Positions 52,081-64,000 of a stretch of 64,000 nt of DNA are shown piece by piece. This stretch comes from Rutidosis leptorrhynchoides (lineage: Eukaryota; Streptophyta; Magnoliopsida; Asterales; Asteraceae). The DNA lies in assembly GCF_046630445.1 (NCBI RefSeq), contig NC_092336.1, positions 206,121,001 through 206,185,000 of the forward strand. Reading direction: 5' to 3'. Within the stretch, counting starts at the first letter, position 1. Every line of letters begins with the position of its first letter. The notes under the pieces were generated by a model. It did no database searches, was not told the DNA's origin, and saw only the letters and a program-made list of their open reading frames with translations. The translations under genes and the position numbers were made by a program.

Positions 52081-52280
52081 GACAACAACAACAACAACAA
52101 CAACAATACCCAATCATGCACATGCAAGGTATGGGGGAGGTGAGATGTAGACAATCCTTCCTCTACCGTAGAGTAAGAGAGAAGTCATTTCTTTAACCCT
52201 GAGTCGAGGCCCATAGGAAGAGAAAGTCATCCCCCTCTCTACTCCAGGGTAGAGAGATTGCTTCCGTGAGGACCTCCGGC
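52081..52280 (-). mobile_element. tRNA-related SINE with (TTG)n tail
   Basis: On the minus strand a roughly 190-bp unit starts near GGCCGGAGGTCCTCAC, passes a TGTCTACATCTCACCTCCCC block and ends GGGTATTGTTGTTGTTGTTG. A (TTG)n tail and this internal block are features of the TS-like SINE family in asterids. Target duplications are not clear. Confidence 0.55.
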
Positions 52281-52282
52281 CA

Positions 52283-53117
52283 AAAAAAAAAGTTTAAATA
52301 AATAAACTGGAAAGAAAAAGAGACTCCATGAAAATGGTTTAATCAAATTTCCATGAAATTTAAAGGCTGACTGAAAATCAATTTAGGCTCAAAGCGGCAG
52401 TCAAGACGCCACTATATCGACGCTTGTTGTTGCCTCAATAAATTGAGCCAAAAAACCTAGTGGACAAAAACTCGAAAGGCATGCCAGGTGGAAGTTGTTG
52501 CAAAAACAAAGAGCCAAACACCCGTAACAAACCAAACACCACTCATGCACCTTTACGGTAGACATCCCCGAAGCCACCCGACTAAAGGAAACCAACCAAG
52601 CTTGGTTCACCATCGTTCACATGATTGGGGCTTTGTTAAAGTAGTTTGGTTACTAAGCTTCTTGCGGGGCTCTCTTTCTTTCTTTTGATTTATTGGAGTC
52701 TTTTTAGTGATTTATAACGTTCTTCGACTCCAAATGCTTATTTCCACCACCGTTTTCGTTAGTAGCGTAGTTTTATGGTTCATTTTCTCGACTCTTTGCC
52801 GACTCTAGTGTGTTTTGACCTCATATTCACACCGGAGTTTCCCTTTAGTAGTGGCTTTTAGTATCAACACCCTCTTAGTGGTGGTTCTCTGTTATTCAGT
52901 TTAGGGAGGTGACGGCTCTTAGTAGTGACCTAAGACGCATGTTTTACTTTTCAGCTCGCCGTCTTTTTCTTTCTTACCAGATTTGTCCTTTTTCGGTCTC
53001 TTCTCCCTAGTTGAACTAGGTGACGATCTGCTTGTTGGAGATATGGTTTTTGAGTTGTTAGTTGCAGCTAGAGTTTTGCGGTTTGGGTTCCATTTTGTGG
53101 TGTATTTTGAAGGTAAG
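52283..53117. other. Unassigned sequence between SINE and LTR fragment
   Basis: Moderate GC content and short frames on both strands, including a Lys/Ser-rich minus frame at 52919-53134. No family was recognised. It may be an old element or host intergenic DNA. Confidence 0.4.
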
Positions 53118-54121
53118 TGTATAACGACTCTCATTTTTCCATACTACTTTTCTCATATTTCCATTCAATACTTTTCCTTATTAAATGCCCAATAAAATAG
53201 TTAAACTTAATAAGTAAACTTTAATCGATAAAGGTTAAGCGTTAAGAATTATAAAATACGATAATTAACTTTGTACATTAATTGGCAAGTTAATAAAAAT
53301 AATAAGTTAATAAAATTTTGTGAGTAAATAAATAACTAAAAAGACTTGTGTAATTAAAATGAATAAACTTGAATAATTAAGGGTTATTAAGCTAAATTAA
53401 AGTACAAGGACTTAAGTGAAAATATTAAAACCCTTGCTCATAAAACCCTAGCCAATTTGGAAAGGTAAAATTACCCATATACCCCTCTAAATTTCGGCCC
53501 ATGCATCCCTTCCTAACCCTTTTTCCAAGCTAACTTGTTCCCTAAGTAATTCCTTATAAAACCCTAATTCTAGAATGCTCCTATCCTCCCTATAAATAGA
53601 CCCCTAGGCTAAACCATTCCATGTACCAAATCATAATTACATCCCTCACTCAAAAATCTCTCTCCCCCTCTCCAATTTTCGGCCAAAACCGAAAATCCCC
53701 CACCACCATCGAAATCCTTAGGGTTTCCAAGAAATCTTCAAGTGTTCTTCGCGTTCTTAGTGTTCTTCAAGAATCTTCAAGGTGTTCTTCAAGATATTCA
53801 AGGCTTTGATCTTCCATCTTCATCAAGTTCTTCTTTTCTTTGTTAATCTTCTTGAATCTTCAAAGGTATAAACATAAAACCCTAATCTATTTCCTTAATT
53901 CTTTGATCTTTGTTTTAATCTATATTCACATAAAATCATAAACACATAAACATAAGAACAAACCTAGATCTATATATATAAAAAAAAATAATATGAATAT
54001 ATGTATGTATGTATAATGTCGACTAAAAAAAAGGGGAAAACTTTGATCTTAAAACCCTAGGTTGTTACATGGAAGATTGTTAGTGTTTAATTAAGGAAAC
54101 AAAATAATTATATATACATAT
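53118..54121 (+). repeat. LTR fragment of a further retrotransposon (E7), cut by E5
   Basis: It starts TGTATAACGACTCTCATTTTTCC-like and has a strong core promoter TATAAATA at 53591-53598. A C/T-rich leader follows with GTGTTCTTCAAGAATCTTCAAGG repeats (53740-53800), which is the look of a plant LTR with R/U5. It stops at 54121, where E5 begins, and the rest must lie beyond the window. The exact left end is uncertain. Confidence 0.45.
53591..53598 (+). promoter_or_regulatory. TATA box in the E7 LTR
   Basis: TATAAATA within CTCCCTATAAATAGACCCC. GC-rich flanks and a downstream C/T-rich leader make it a good pol II core promoter candidate. Confidence 0.55.
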
Positions 54122-54699
54122 TGTGATGACCCGAAAATTTCTGACCAAATTTAAACTTAATCTTTAACGTTTTCGACACGATAAGTAAAGTCTATGAAGT
54201 TGAATCTCAAAATTTTGAATTATTCAATTACCCTTCGATTGTTCTCAACGATTCGCGAACAATTATATGTAAATAGGTACATATACTATAACTTGAAAAC
54301 ATAACAAAATGTTAAGTAAATGATACTGTGCATTAAACTTATTGGTTTGATTATCTGATTGATATATTCAACTACGGAATTAAAAGATTATGCCAAACGA
54401 TTGAATTAAAAGATATTTAATGAGTCCCTTAAGGATTATGATATTATTACGGGTCTCTGTTGTGAGGTCCACGTTGATTTGGGAAATCATTCATTCTTAA
54501 CGGTATTCGGAATAAATGGTAAAGTGTTTGTTTAAATAACGTAATTTGGACACATACAATAATAAGGAATATTAACTGTTGGAATTAGATATATGAATAA
54601 CTTGTGATATGTATTTTAAAACGTGTTTATTAATATTGAAAATATATATTTAACAATATGATAAAATATAATATTAACTTGGTCATAAAAATGAATTGT

Positions 54700-54776
<77 letters not shown>

Positions 54777-55273
54777 CAAATAGCGAGACGATGATTTATA
54801 GAAGTAAATGACCAAAATACTCGAAAGTTTAAGATATACTTTGAGTGGTATAGTTTAGGGATAATTTAAGGCTATATTTTGACAAAGGTACGTGACACGA
54901 AACGTAAAATGCAAGTTTTCTCAGCGTACGAAAGGACATTTGAAAAGCCGGAACCGGGACATAAGTCGAGTGATGACGTACGACTTATCAGAATAAAAAT
55001 TACAAGTCAACTATGCATGTGAATTTAATATAATATATAATTAATTATATAAATTAAATATATTATATATATAATATAAAATTATGTCGACAAACAAGAA
55101 GTTAAAAATTTGTGAGCTGTCCCAGTGTGCCATGCGATCGCATGGCCTTGAAACACAAATCCCATGCGATCGCATGGGGTACTTTTTCAGAAAAGGTTCT
55201 ATAAATTGCTCAGTTTTCACACACTTCTTTCTCTAATCATATATTACTCCGCATTTATTTTATTTATTTATTA

Positions 55274-55350
<77 letters not shown>

Positions 55351-57052
55351 GATTAATATTATTATTAATCTTATTATTATTAATATTAATAATTAGTATT
55401 ATACATAAAATACTACGACTAGGTTATGAGCGTGTCACTTTCAAAATGGTTTTTAAGCGGGATATAGCTAAGGAAATTATGGGTTATTGCCAAGGAGGTT
55501 ATGGGTAATGTTCGGGGGTATATTTGTGAATCAAACCTAGTGTTTATCATCTCCGTTACGTCTACGTACTTTCCTACAATATTGAATCTCAATACTGATA
55601 CGTAAGCACTCATATCTTATCTTTTATATATTAATTATGTATCCATGTCTAGTGCTCGAGTATATATATTTATATATGCTTGTATGCTAAATTTCGTCAT
55701 TAAACAGTTTATAATGAATCACTAATTAAATACATATATTACTGGTAAAAGGTATATGATATACATGTTTTTGGAAAGCTGGCGAAAAATCAATAACTTT
55801 TCATTTAGATATCGAATAGTTTTGATGAACGGATTAAAAGATATGATCAACTGAATTATGATTGATGTTAATTGAAATTGCTTTTGAATCTGTAATTAAG
55901 ATTTAAACAACTTGTTTACGAGACTGATAAAGTGAACTTTTAAATATTACCAACCGAGTAAATGTATCCTTATATAAGGCACGTCTCGTTTTGTTGAACT
56001 ATTGTCAAAATTGACTTTTTGAAACGACTTTGGATAACTATTATATGTCGATCTCGAGCATTAGGATTGTGATACACTATGACCTGACCTAGCTTAATAG
56101 GCATTTATTGACCAACATATGTTCTCTAGGTTGAGATCTACGATTAATTGGTAATTCGAGTTTCGGTCACATTTTGGTGAACAACTTTATATGCTGCTAA
56201 GGTGAGTTTCATTGCTCCCTTTTTAATTGCTTTTGCAATCTATATTTTTGGGCTGAGAATACATGCAATTTATTTTAAACGCGATGGATACAAGTACATA
56301 CTAAATTCTACACTGAGTTTGAACCGAAAATCCCTTAGCTTTGGTAACTAGTAGCTGCTAGTACATAGGATATGGACTGGTGGGCGCGAATAACAGTATA
56401 TAGATCCATAGGGCTTGACATCCCCGTCCGAGCTAGAGCGCTAGCCTTTTAACGGACGTGTGTTATTTGAGTTTAGGACATGTTGGTTTGCGTGTATTAA
56501 AACGAATGGGGTATTTATCATTATAACATTAAAGCTTAGTTACCAGGGTGCTCTGTTACGTAGAATCTATTAACAAACTTTTGATAAATGTTTCTGGATG
56601 AAACAACTGAAATCTTGTGATCCACTTTTATATACAGATTATGCGAAACACTAAAACTATGAACTCACCAACCTTTGTGTTGACACTTGTTAGCATGTTT
56701 ATTCTCAGGTTTCCTAGAAGTCTTCCGCTGTTTACTTATATATTAGACAAGCTATGTGCATGGAGTCGTACATGGCATATTTTTCAAGGAAACATTGCAT
56801 TCACCAAATCATCACCATGTATCTTATTTTCACTGCATTGTCAACGAAAGTATTATTGTAAACTATTATTTACGGTGATTGTCTATATGTAGAAATCATC
56901 AGATATCGAAAACCTTTGATTTAAATATTCATTTATGGTGTGCCTTTTCAAAAGAATGCAATGTTTACAAAATGTATCATATAGAGGTCAAATACCTCGC
57001 AATGAAATCGATGAATGACGTGTTCATCCATATGGATTTGGAGCGATCATCA
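54122..57052 (+). repeat. 5' LTR of E5
   Basis: Begins TGTGATGACCCG and ends near GATCATCA, about 2.93 kb. It contains (TA)n at 54703-54773 and (TTA)n at 55270-55349. A CATGCGATCGCATGG palindrome occurs twice (55130-55180). A GGGCTGAGAATACATGCA block and TCATATAGAGGTCAAATACCTCG-like end are shared with E1, E4 and E6. Confidence 0.8.
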
Positions 57053-57055
57053 CCG

Positions 57056-57068
57056 TTGGTATCAGAGC
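57056..57068 (+). promoter_or_regulatory. Primer binding site of E5
   Basis: TGGTATCAGAGCG, three bases after the LTR; matches initiator tRNA-Met. The following 365-bp leader has no frame. Confidence 0.85.
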
Positions 57069-57433
57069 GTTGGTCCTAGTGAACCATGTTTTGCATTAGT
57101 GTGTCTAACTGATAGTTGTTAGGATGCGTTCGTAAGTCTGGACTTCGACTGTGTCTGCATGTCAAAAGTTTTGCTTATCATTTCTTGTCAGAAATTACCT
57201 GTCTATCATCTTAAGTCTAAACGCGTCTTATTGCATTGATTGCATAGATAGAGTATAGAAAAAATTCATATCTTGGCATATCTATTACAGTAAACTTTGC
57301 CTGACAGCTTTCGAAAGTTCCTCCGTAATTTACGGATCCCTTGTATTATATATAGGTATTCTATGTAATTAGAATATCATCCGATATCCAAAAATCATTT
57401 CATATCAAAAATCCTTTATCCAAACCGTGTAAG

Positions 57434-57997
57434 ATGAATTCCGCATCTAGTTCGAATTCCTCAGATTCCGACAGCTATTCCGATATGGATTTCCACTCGA
57501 GCTCCGAAAGCAGCGTAACCGGAATGAATCAACCAATTAGCCATCATCTATTCTGGATGAATTGGATATGGGTTCGTAATCTACTTAATCAGTGGAGATA
57601 GGAAGAAGGCGATCCCTTCCATCCACCACATTCACCTCTTGGTGAAGAACCTGAAGCACTTACCGACGAACCCGTTCGTAACACCATTTTCACCCTCATT
57701 TCCAGAACAGCTCGCAACGACTACATAATATCCAATATTGTAAATCTTATTCATCCGCTTGTCCGAACCGCCAATCATCCGGGGGTAGTAGAAGAAGTCA
57801 ACGAGCTTCGTGCTCGGGTAGTGGCTTTGGAGAATATGGTGCAAGGGTTACGAACACCAGCAACAGCACCAGCAGCATACCCGGTACCACCATCATCAAC
57901 ACTAACAGTATCATTACCACCACCAACAATAACATCCCCATCACACGCCTCAACATCACAATCTGTACCTCGGATATCAACATCATACTCACCATAG
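57434..57997 (+). pseudogene. E5 frame A: Ser/Asp-rich, coiled-coil, Pro/Thr/Ser-tailed protein, one stop
   Basis: A 187-codon frame from ATG at 57434 to TAG at 57995-57997 is broken only by TAG at 57599-57601. Residues 1-30 are Ser/Asp-rich (MNSASSSNSSDSDSYSD). Residues 70-130 hold GEEPEALTDEPVRNTIFTL and a heptad-like EEVNELRARVVALENMVQGL, a likely coiled coil. The last 50 are Ala/Pro/Thr/Ser-rich and disordered. E4 has a homologue at the same position. Its place right after the leader suggests a gag-like or RNA-binding role, but no gag, zinc-knuckle or pol motif is seen, so function is unknown. Confidence 0.6.
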
Positions 57998-58020
57998 GTA
58001 CCAAGGAGTACCAACAACAA

Positions 58021-58840
58021 TAAATGATGAAGTATTGATTCATAACTTCATCGGAGAAATATTCTACGGCGATTAGGTAATCTCTAAAATCTTAGAGATT
58101 ATTTATCCCAGTTCTAACCATAAATCAGATGAATAGAAATGATAGAAGGAAGAATAGAAACCCTGACAAGAATTGTGCGTAAGGTACAAGCTAGACTTGT
58201 TTTACCAACAGCATCAATAGTACCCTTAGCCTCACCAGCACAGTCAGTACCGTCAACATCGCCTCTAACATCACAAGCTCTGCCAGTTCAAGAAAGCACC
58301 ATGGACATCATTACGAGACAACAACGAGTATATTGTATCAATGAGTTATGAAGTAATAACTCAATTCCTCTAAAGAATTTATATGTATATCTTATATATA
58401 TATATATATATATAAATTTTAAAACCATCATAAATCTTTTCGTACTAAGCTATTATGTATGAATTGAAAAAGGGTAAATATTACTCAGTTAATTCATATT
58501 ACTAATATGATATAAGGTACATCTTTCGTTAACAACTTAGCCATCGTTAACTACAATCTCTGTTTCAAATTAATAAATTCCATTCCTAACAAACCAAGTG
58601 TATTATTCAATTACATAATTGATTTTACATTTTCATTTTCGATGTACTCGAAAATTTCCAGAAAATATCATATGTACCTTGTAAGGTTCACAAAAATTCC
58701 CCGAGCAACCAATATCCTTCACCAAGGAAAAAGAATAAATAATGAAGTATTGATTTCATTAGTGAAATACTCCGCGAAGATTATGTAATCTCTAATGTTT
58801 TAGAGATTATTCATTTCTAATTCAAGCCAAAAATCAAATG
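58021..58840 (+). repeat. Repeated segments in the E5 spacer
   Basis: A unit with TGATGAAGTATTGATT and GGTAATCTCTAAAATCTTAGAG at 58021-58140 recurs with changes at 58738-58840. Between them, 58190-58300 repeats the Ala/Pro/Thr/Ser-rich tail of frame A, and the frame at 58139-58351 is a diverged tail copy. The rest of 57998-59430 has no gene. Confidence 0.65.
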
Positions 58841-58944
58841 AGCATACTATGATCCGAATTACATCCGAAGAAAATATACTTACAGATATTTTCATAAAGA
58901 CTGTAATGAAAAATTCTTTTGTACAAAATATTACTTGTGAAATC

Positions 58945-58968
58945 TTTAACGGGTAGGTAATACTCGGG
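58945..58968 (+). promoter_or_regulatory. Internal copy of the polypurine-tract motif in E5
   Basis: TCTTTAACGGGTAGGTAATA followed by CTCGGG. It matches the LTR-adjacent tract of E1 and E4 and the internal copy in E4 at 42386-42404. Confidence 0.6.
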
Positions 58969-59430
58969 AAATATATAAGTTCACAATTAATATGTTACAC
59001 TGTACATTCTTCAACTTTGATTAAAAAATTATCAACAATGCTCACAACGATATACAATCGTTTTCATAAAAATTCAATTACATATTCTGATATTGACGGA
59101 TCAGAATCCAAGTTATAACTCTGAACCGGTGAAATCATTCTTAGATCTCTACATCTTTCAAAGCTATACTTTGACTTCAAAACTGTGAAAGATCCTTTGG
59201 TATTATTTTTACCAAAAATAACATTGCAATTCCTTTTCAAAGTATCCAGTTTTACCACACTTCCAACCAGTCAACTTCAACTTTTCAGATTAAGCCTTAT
59301 TGTAATCTTGATATATACGTTCTTGTTACTGGGGAACCTTTTATGTTCCACCACATTAGCAGTAAATTTACCAACAACTTCATTGATCCTTGACCTTCCG
59401 AAAAATCCTTATACTCATTGAAACCCTATC

Positions 59431-60051
59431 ATGTACTCATCTACATTTTCTAACGATAATTGCCATACCAACTACCAGGAATTAGCAATCAGTATTTCGA
59501 ATTTCGCAGCAATTCTACGCCAACAGTTATATATAAACATATAATGTCTATCTCTAGACTTATTTACTCCGAATGTGAAGTTTCTGAAAAACATCCCAAA
59601 CTATGAATTAGTTCTCTGAAATTGGAACAATGCTGATGAAGCAGCAAAAACTGTAAACGACGTTAACAGTCAAAAGTTTGATGATAAAGAATAGTATGGT
59701 GGTAAAGCTGAGAAAAAGAGAAGATTTGAAACTGGAAAACGGATTGAGCAAACCATGAAGGAGGCTATGGACAAATCACAAGGACGAAATCTACCTTCAA
59801 AGGATCCAAATGATTCAGTGTCTGCTAAAATCGTTAGCAAACACCTTACTCCTCATTCTAAACCTTCACAGACAGATTTTCTGCATCATCCTCTGATATT
59901 AGAAATTCTAAGATATCATCGTATCTTTCATTATAAATATCCTCAATATTTCTGGAGATATCTTCATAACTATTCTTATCTAAAATCATTCATCTCTTCG
60001 CGCTATCTGTATTACATCATAAAAGAAACTATTTTAGTTTCTAAATTCTGA
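59431..60051 (+). pseudogene. E5 frame B: Lys-rich protein of unknown family, three in-frame stops
   Basis: A frame of 207 codons from ATG at 59431 (MYSSTFSNDN) to 60051 has three internal stops, near 59540, 59610 and 59690. Readable parts are CLSLDLFTPNVKFLKNIPNY, NWNNADEAAKTVNDVNSQKF, a basic GGKAEKKRRFETGKRIEQ block and MKEAMDKSQGRNLPSKDPN. The C-terminal third (HHPLILEILRYHRIFH onward) may be former 3' untranslated sequence. E4 carries two copies of the MKEA-DKSQ part. A conserved coding-like block just upstream (59170-59300) matches E4 at 41271-41522. No known domain was recognised. Confidence 0.5.
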
Positions 60052-60635
60052 AACCTTCAAGTTTAAAATATGAATGTTTTGAAGTAGTGTTGGGAACTGA
60101 AGCATGAATTAGTATAATATAATGACACTTGATCAACGTGATTATATTACAGTAAGTCATGCCGAGTTTCTAATGGAACGTGATAAAGGTTCACAGATCC
60201 CACCCTCATCATGAACCATGTTACATAACTCTTTCATTCTATTTAATCTCTAAATATATCAAGAAAATATATTTCTTTATGATTCGGTCTTTTTCGGATA
60301 TTCTGGTAATTTGATAAATCAAGATCGTGCCATTTCAATTCCCTTCTTAGAACATTAACTATGTTCATTTCAAAATCCATACCTACGAATTCTGGACCAT
60401 TATTCGCTTGACTTAAAGTCGGGAAGAGAAAACGAAAGCATGAAGCTCCGAAATATAATGGAAAATATAAAACCCTATAACAACCCCGAAATTACAAACC
60501 GTGTATATCAATGCGTATAGTAATATAAAGACACGGGAGAATGAAAAACATTATAACCCCAAGGTAATGGTAGAAGAAAATAACTTCCTCTGGTGGTAGA
60601 TGAAAAAGAAGAATGACAGATACGAAAGTTAGGAG

Positions 60636-63600
60636 TGTAGTGACCCGAACTTTTCCATGTTTATATATATTAATTGAGATTGATGTTTACATGATTAAAT
60701 GTTTCCAACATGTTAAGCAATCAAACTTGTTAAGACTTGATTAATTGAAATAGGTTTCATATAGACAATTGACCACCCAAGTTGACCGGTGATTCACGAA
60801 CGTTAAAACTTGTAAAAAAAACTATATGATGACATATATATGGTTATATATATAGTTAACATGATATTATGATAAGTAAACATATCATTAATTATATTAA
60901 CAATGAACTACATATGTAAAAACAAGACTACTAACTTAATGATTTTGAAACGAGACATATATGTAACGTTTATCGTTGTAACGACATTTAATGTATATAT
61001 ATCATATTAAGAGATATTCGTACATCATAATATCATGATAATATAATAATTTAAAATCTCTTTTGTTATTATAAACATTGGGTTAACAACATTTAACAAG
61101 ATCGTTAACCTAAAGGTTTCAAAACAACACTTACATGTAACGACTAACGATGACTTAACGACTCAGTTAAAATGTATATACATGTAGTGTTTTAATATGT
61201 ATTTATACACTTTTGAAAGACTTCAATACACTTATCAAAATACTTCTACTTAACAAAAATGCTTACAATTACATTCTCGTTCAGTTTCATCAACAATTCT
61301 ACTCGTATGCACCCGTATTCGTACTCGTACAATACACAGCTTTTAGATGTATGTACTATTGGTATATACACTCCAATGATCAGCTCTTAGCAGCCCATGT
61401 GAGTCACCTAACACATGTGGGAACCATCATTTGGCAACTAGCATGAAATATCTCATAAGATTACAAAAATATGAGTAATCATTCATGACTTATTTACATG
61501 AAAACAAAATTACATATCCTTTATATCTAATCCATACACCAACGACCAAAAACACCTACAAACACTTTCATTCTTCAATTTTCTTCATCTAATTGAACTC
61601 TCTCAAGTTCTATCTTCAAGTTCTAAGTGTTCTTCATAAATTCCAAAAGTTCTAGTTTCATAAAATCAAGAATACTTTCAAGTTTGCTAGCTCACTTCCA
61701 ATCTTGTAAGGTGATCATCCAACCTCAAGAAATCTTTGTTTCTTACAGTAGGTTATCATTCTAATACAAGGTAATAATCATATTCAAACTTTGGTTCAAT
61801 TTCTATAACTATAACAATCTTATTTCAAGTGATGATCTTACTTGAACTTGTTTTCGTGTCATGATTTTGCTTCAAGAACTTTGAGCCATCCAAGGATCCA
61901 TTGAAGCTAGATCCATTTTTCTCTTTTCCAGTAGGTTCATCCAAGGAACTTAAGGTAGTAATGATGTTCATAACATCATTCGATTCATACATATAAAGCT
62001 ATCTTATTCGAAGGTTTAAACTTGTAATCACTAGAACATAGTTTAGTTAATTCTAAACTTGTTCGCAAACAAAAGTTAATCCTTCTAACTTGACTTTTAA
62101 AATCAACTAAACACATGTTCTATATCTATATGATATGCTAACTTAATGATTTAAAACCTGGAAACACGAAAAACACCGTAAAACCGGATTTACGCCGTCG
62201 TAGTAACACCGCGGGCTGTTTTGGGTTAGTTAATTAAAAACTATGATAAACTTTGATTTAAAAGTTGTTATTCTGAGAAAATGATTTTTATTATGAACAT
62301 GAAACTATATCCAAAAATTATGGTTAAACTCAAAGTGGAAGTATGTTTTCTAAAATGGTCATCTAGACGTCGTTCTTTCGACTGAAATGACTACCTTTAC
62401 AAAAACGACTTGTAACTTATTTTTCCGACTAGAAACCTATACTTTTTTTGTTTAGATTCATAAAATATAGTTCAATATGAAACCATAGCAATTTGATTCA
62501 CTCAAAACGGATTTAAAATGAAGAAGTTATGGGTAAAACAAGATTGGATAATTTTTCTCATTTTAGCTACGTGAAAATTGGTAACAAATCTATTCCAACC
62601 ATAACTTAATCAACTTGTATTATATATTATGTAATCTTGAGATACCATAGACACGTATACAATGTTTCGACCTATCATGTCGACACATCTATATATATTT
62701 CGGAACAACCATAGACACTCTATATGTGAATGTTGGAGTTAGCTATACAGGGTTGAGGTTGATTCCAAAATATATATAGTTTGAGTTGTGATCAATACTG
62801 AGATACGTATACACTGGGTCGTGGATTGATTCAAGATAATATTTATCGATTTATTTCTGTACATCTAACTGTGGACAACTAGTTGTAGGTTACTAACGAG
62901 GACAGCTGACTTAATAAACTTAAAACATCAAAATATATTAAAAGTGTTGTAAATATATTTTGAACATACTTTGATATATATGTATATATTGTTATAGGTT
63001 CGTGAATCAACCAGTGGCCAAGTCTTACTTCCCGACGAAGTAAAAATCTGTGAAAGTGAGTTATAGTCCCACTTTTAAAATCTAATATTTTTGGGATGAG
63101 AATACATGCAGGTTTTATAAATGATTTACAAAATAGACACAAGTACGTGAAACTACATTCTATGGTTGAATTATCGAAATCGAATATGCCCCTTTTTATT
63201 AAGTCTGGTAATCTAAGAATTAGGGAACAGACACCCTAATTGACGCGAATCCTAAAGATAGATCTATTGGGCCTAACAAACCCCATCCAAAGTACCGGAT
63301 GCTTTAGTACTTCGAAATTTATATCATATCCGAAGGGTGTCCCGGAATGATGGGGATATTCTTATATATGCATCTTGTTAATGTCGGTTACCAGGTGTTC
63401 ACGATATGAATGATTTTTATCTCTATGTATGGGATGTGTATTGAAATATGAAATCTTGTGGTCTATTATTACGATTTGATATATATAGGTTAAACCTATA
63501 ACTCACCAACATTTTTGTTGACGTTTAAAGCATGTTTATTCTCAGGTGAATATTAAGAGCTTCCGCTGTTGCATACTAAAATAAGGACAAGATTTGGAGT

Positions 63601-63889
63601 CCATGTTTGTATGATATTGTGTAAAAACTGCATTCAAGAAACTGATTTCGATGTAACATATTTGTATTGTAAACCATTATGTAATGGTCGTGTGTAAACA
63701 TGATATTTTAGATTATCATTATTTGATAATCTACGTAAAGCTTTTTAAACCTTTATTTATGAAATAAAGGTTATGGTTTGTTTTAAAAATGAATGCAGTC
63801 TTTAAAAAACGTCTCATATAGAGGTCAAAACCTCGCAACGAAATCAATTAATATGGAACGTTTTTAATCAATAAGAACGGGACATTTCA
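60636..63889 (+). repeat. 5' LTR of E6
   Basis: This 3,254-bp LTR begins TGTAGTGACCCG and ends GGGACATTTCA. Only scattered substitutions and a few short indels separate it from 4224-7473. Confidence 0.92.
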
Positions 63890-63891
63890 GT

Positions 63892-63904
63892 TGGTATCCG
63901 AGCG
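63892..63904 (+). promoter_or_regulatory. Primer binding site of E6, one mismatch
   Basis: TGGTATCCGAGCG, where E3 to E5 have TGGTATCAGAGC. The following leader (TTGGTC-TAG-GAACC, then GTTAGGATGC and GTCTGGACTTCGAC) matches E5 and E4. Confidence 0.8.
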
Positions 63905-64000
63905 TTGGTCTTAGAGAACCAGAAAATTTTCATTAGTGTGTCTTATCGAGTTTGTTAGGATGCATTAGTGAGTCTGGACTTCGACCGTGTTTTCTTTAAA

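Larger units (their letters stand above)
54122..60635 (+). mobile_element. Large non-autonomous LTR retrotransposon E5, interrupted by E6
   Basis: A relative of E4 on the plus strand: 5' LTR (54122-57052), primer site, leader, frame A, spacer with internal polypurine motif, frame B, then loss of continuity at 60635 where the E6 LTR begins. The sequence just before the break still aligns with E4 near 39850, so E6 landed in the E5 interior. The 3' LTR should lie right of the window. It interrupts the E7 LTR. Confidence 0.8.
60636..64000 (+). mobile_element. Ty3/gypsy-related element E6, 5' LTR and leader only
   Basis: The LTR is 60636-63889, then a primer site and about 100 bp of leader before the window ends. 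The LTR is nearly identical to the 3' LTR of E1, so E6 is probably a young chromovirus of the E1 family. Its expected target duplication is AGGAG (60631-60635), with the partner out of view. Confidence 0.85.

Noticed and set aside
55164..55508. Poly-Leu frame that could look like a membrane segment
   Set aside because: Translation of the (TTA)n microsatellite in the E5 LTR.
57775..58043. Minus-strand Gly/Val/Asp-rich frames
   Set aside because: Antisense of the Pro/Thr/Ser tail of E5 frame A.

Overview
This window is plant nuclear DNA made almost entirely of transposable elements. There are no bacterial-type genes, rRNA, tRNA genes or CRISPR arrays. Ty3/gypsy chromoviruses with tRNA-iMet primer sites, a plant copia element, a plant LINE, Helitrons, SINEs, a MITE and an F-box relic all point to a flowering plant. 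Repeat style and LINE protein wording suggest an asterid, probably Asteraceae (inference). Not one long reading frame is intact, so the window expresses no evident host gene.

Layout: 1-7473 is the 3' part of a Ty3/gypsy element (E1: gag-pol plus 3' LTR). It is inserted inside a second gypsy element (E2, 7474-13004: protease to chromodomain plus 3' LTR), which itself abuts a PIF/Harbinger-like relic (13005-13678). From 13715 to about 20240 lie two decayed minus-strand Helitrons on either side of a LINE that has lost its reverse transcriptase (14985-18413). A Tourist-like MITE (20352-20710) and a broken F-box gene (21742-22400) follow.

From 22512 to 48735 lies one minus-strand gypsy element (E3) flanked by the target duplication AATTT. 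Each of its LTRs was later invaded. The lower LTR took a tRNA-derived SINE (18-bp duplication), and a copia element then landed inside that SINE (TTTAA duplication). The upper LTR took E4 (35546-47420, TAAAT duplication), a long LTR element with no gag-pol.

From 49360 to 51320 three Helitron 3' termini sit in a row. After microsatellites and a SINE comes a truncated LTR (E7, 53118-54121). It is interrupted by E5 (54122-60635), a relative of E4, which is interrupted in turn by E6 (60636 to window end), whose LTR nearly matches that of E1.

Most unusual content: E4 and E5 form a family of large LTR elements lacking pol. They share the primer site, leader and pre-LTR motif of their gypsy relatives, carry their own decayed reading frames of no recognised family, and hold an internal copy of the polypurine-tract motif. 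A second notable signal is an array of short hairpins in the E2 LTR, with a constant loop and stems that differ between units yet still pair.
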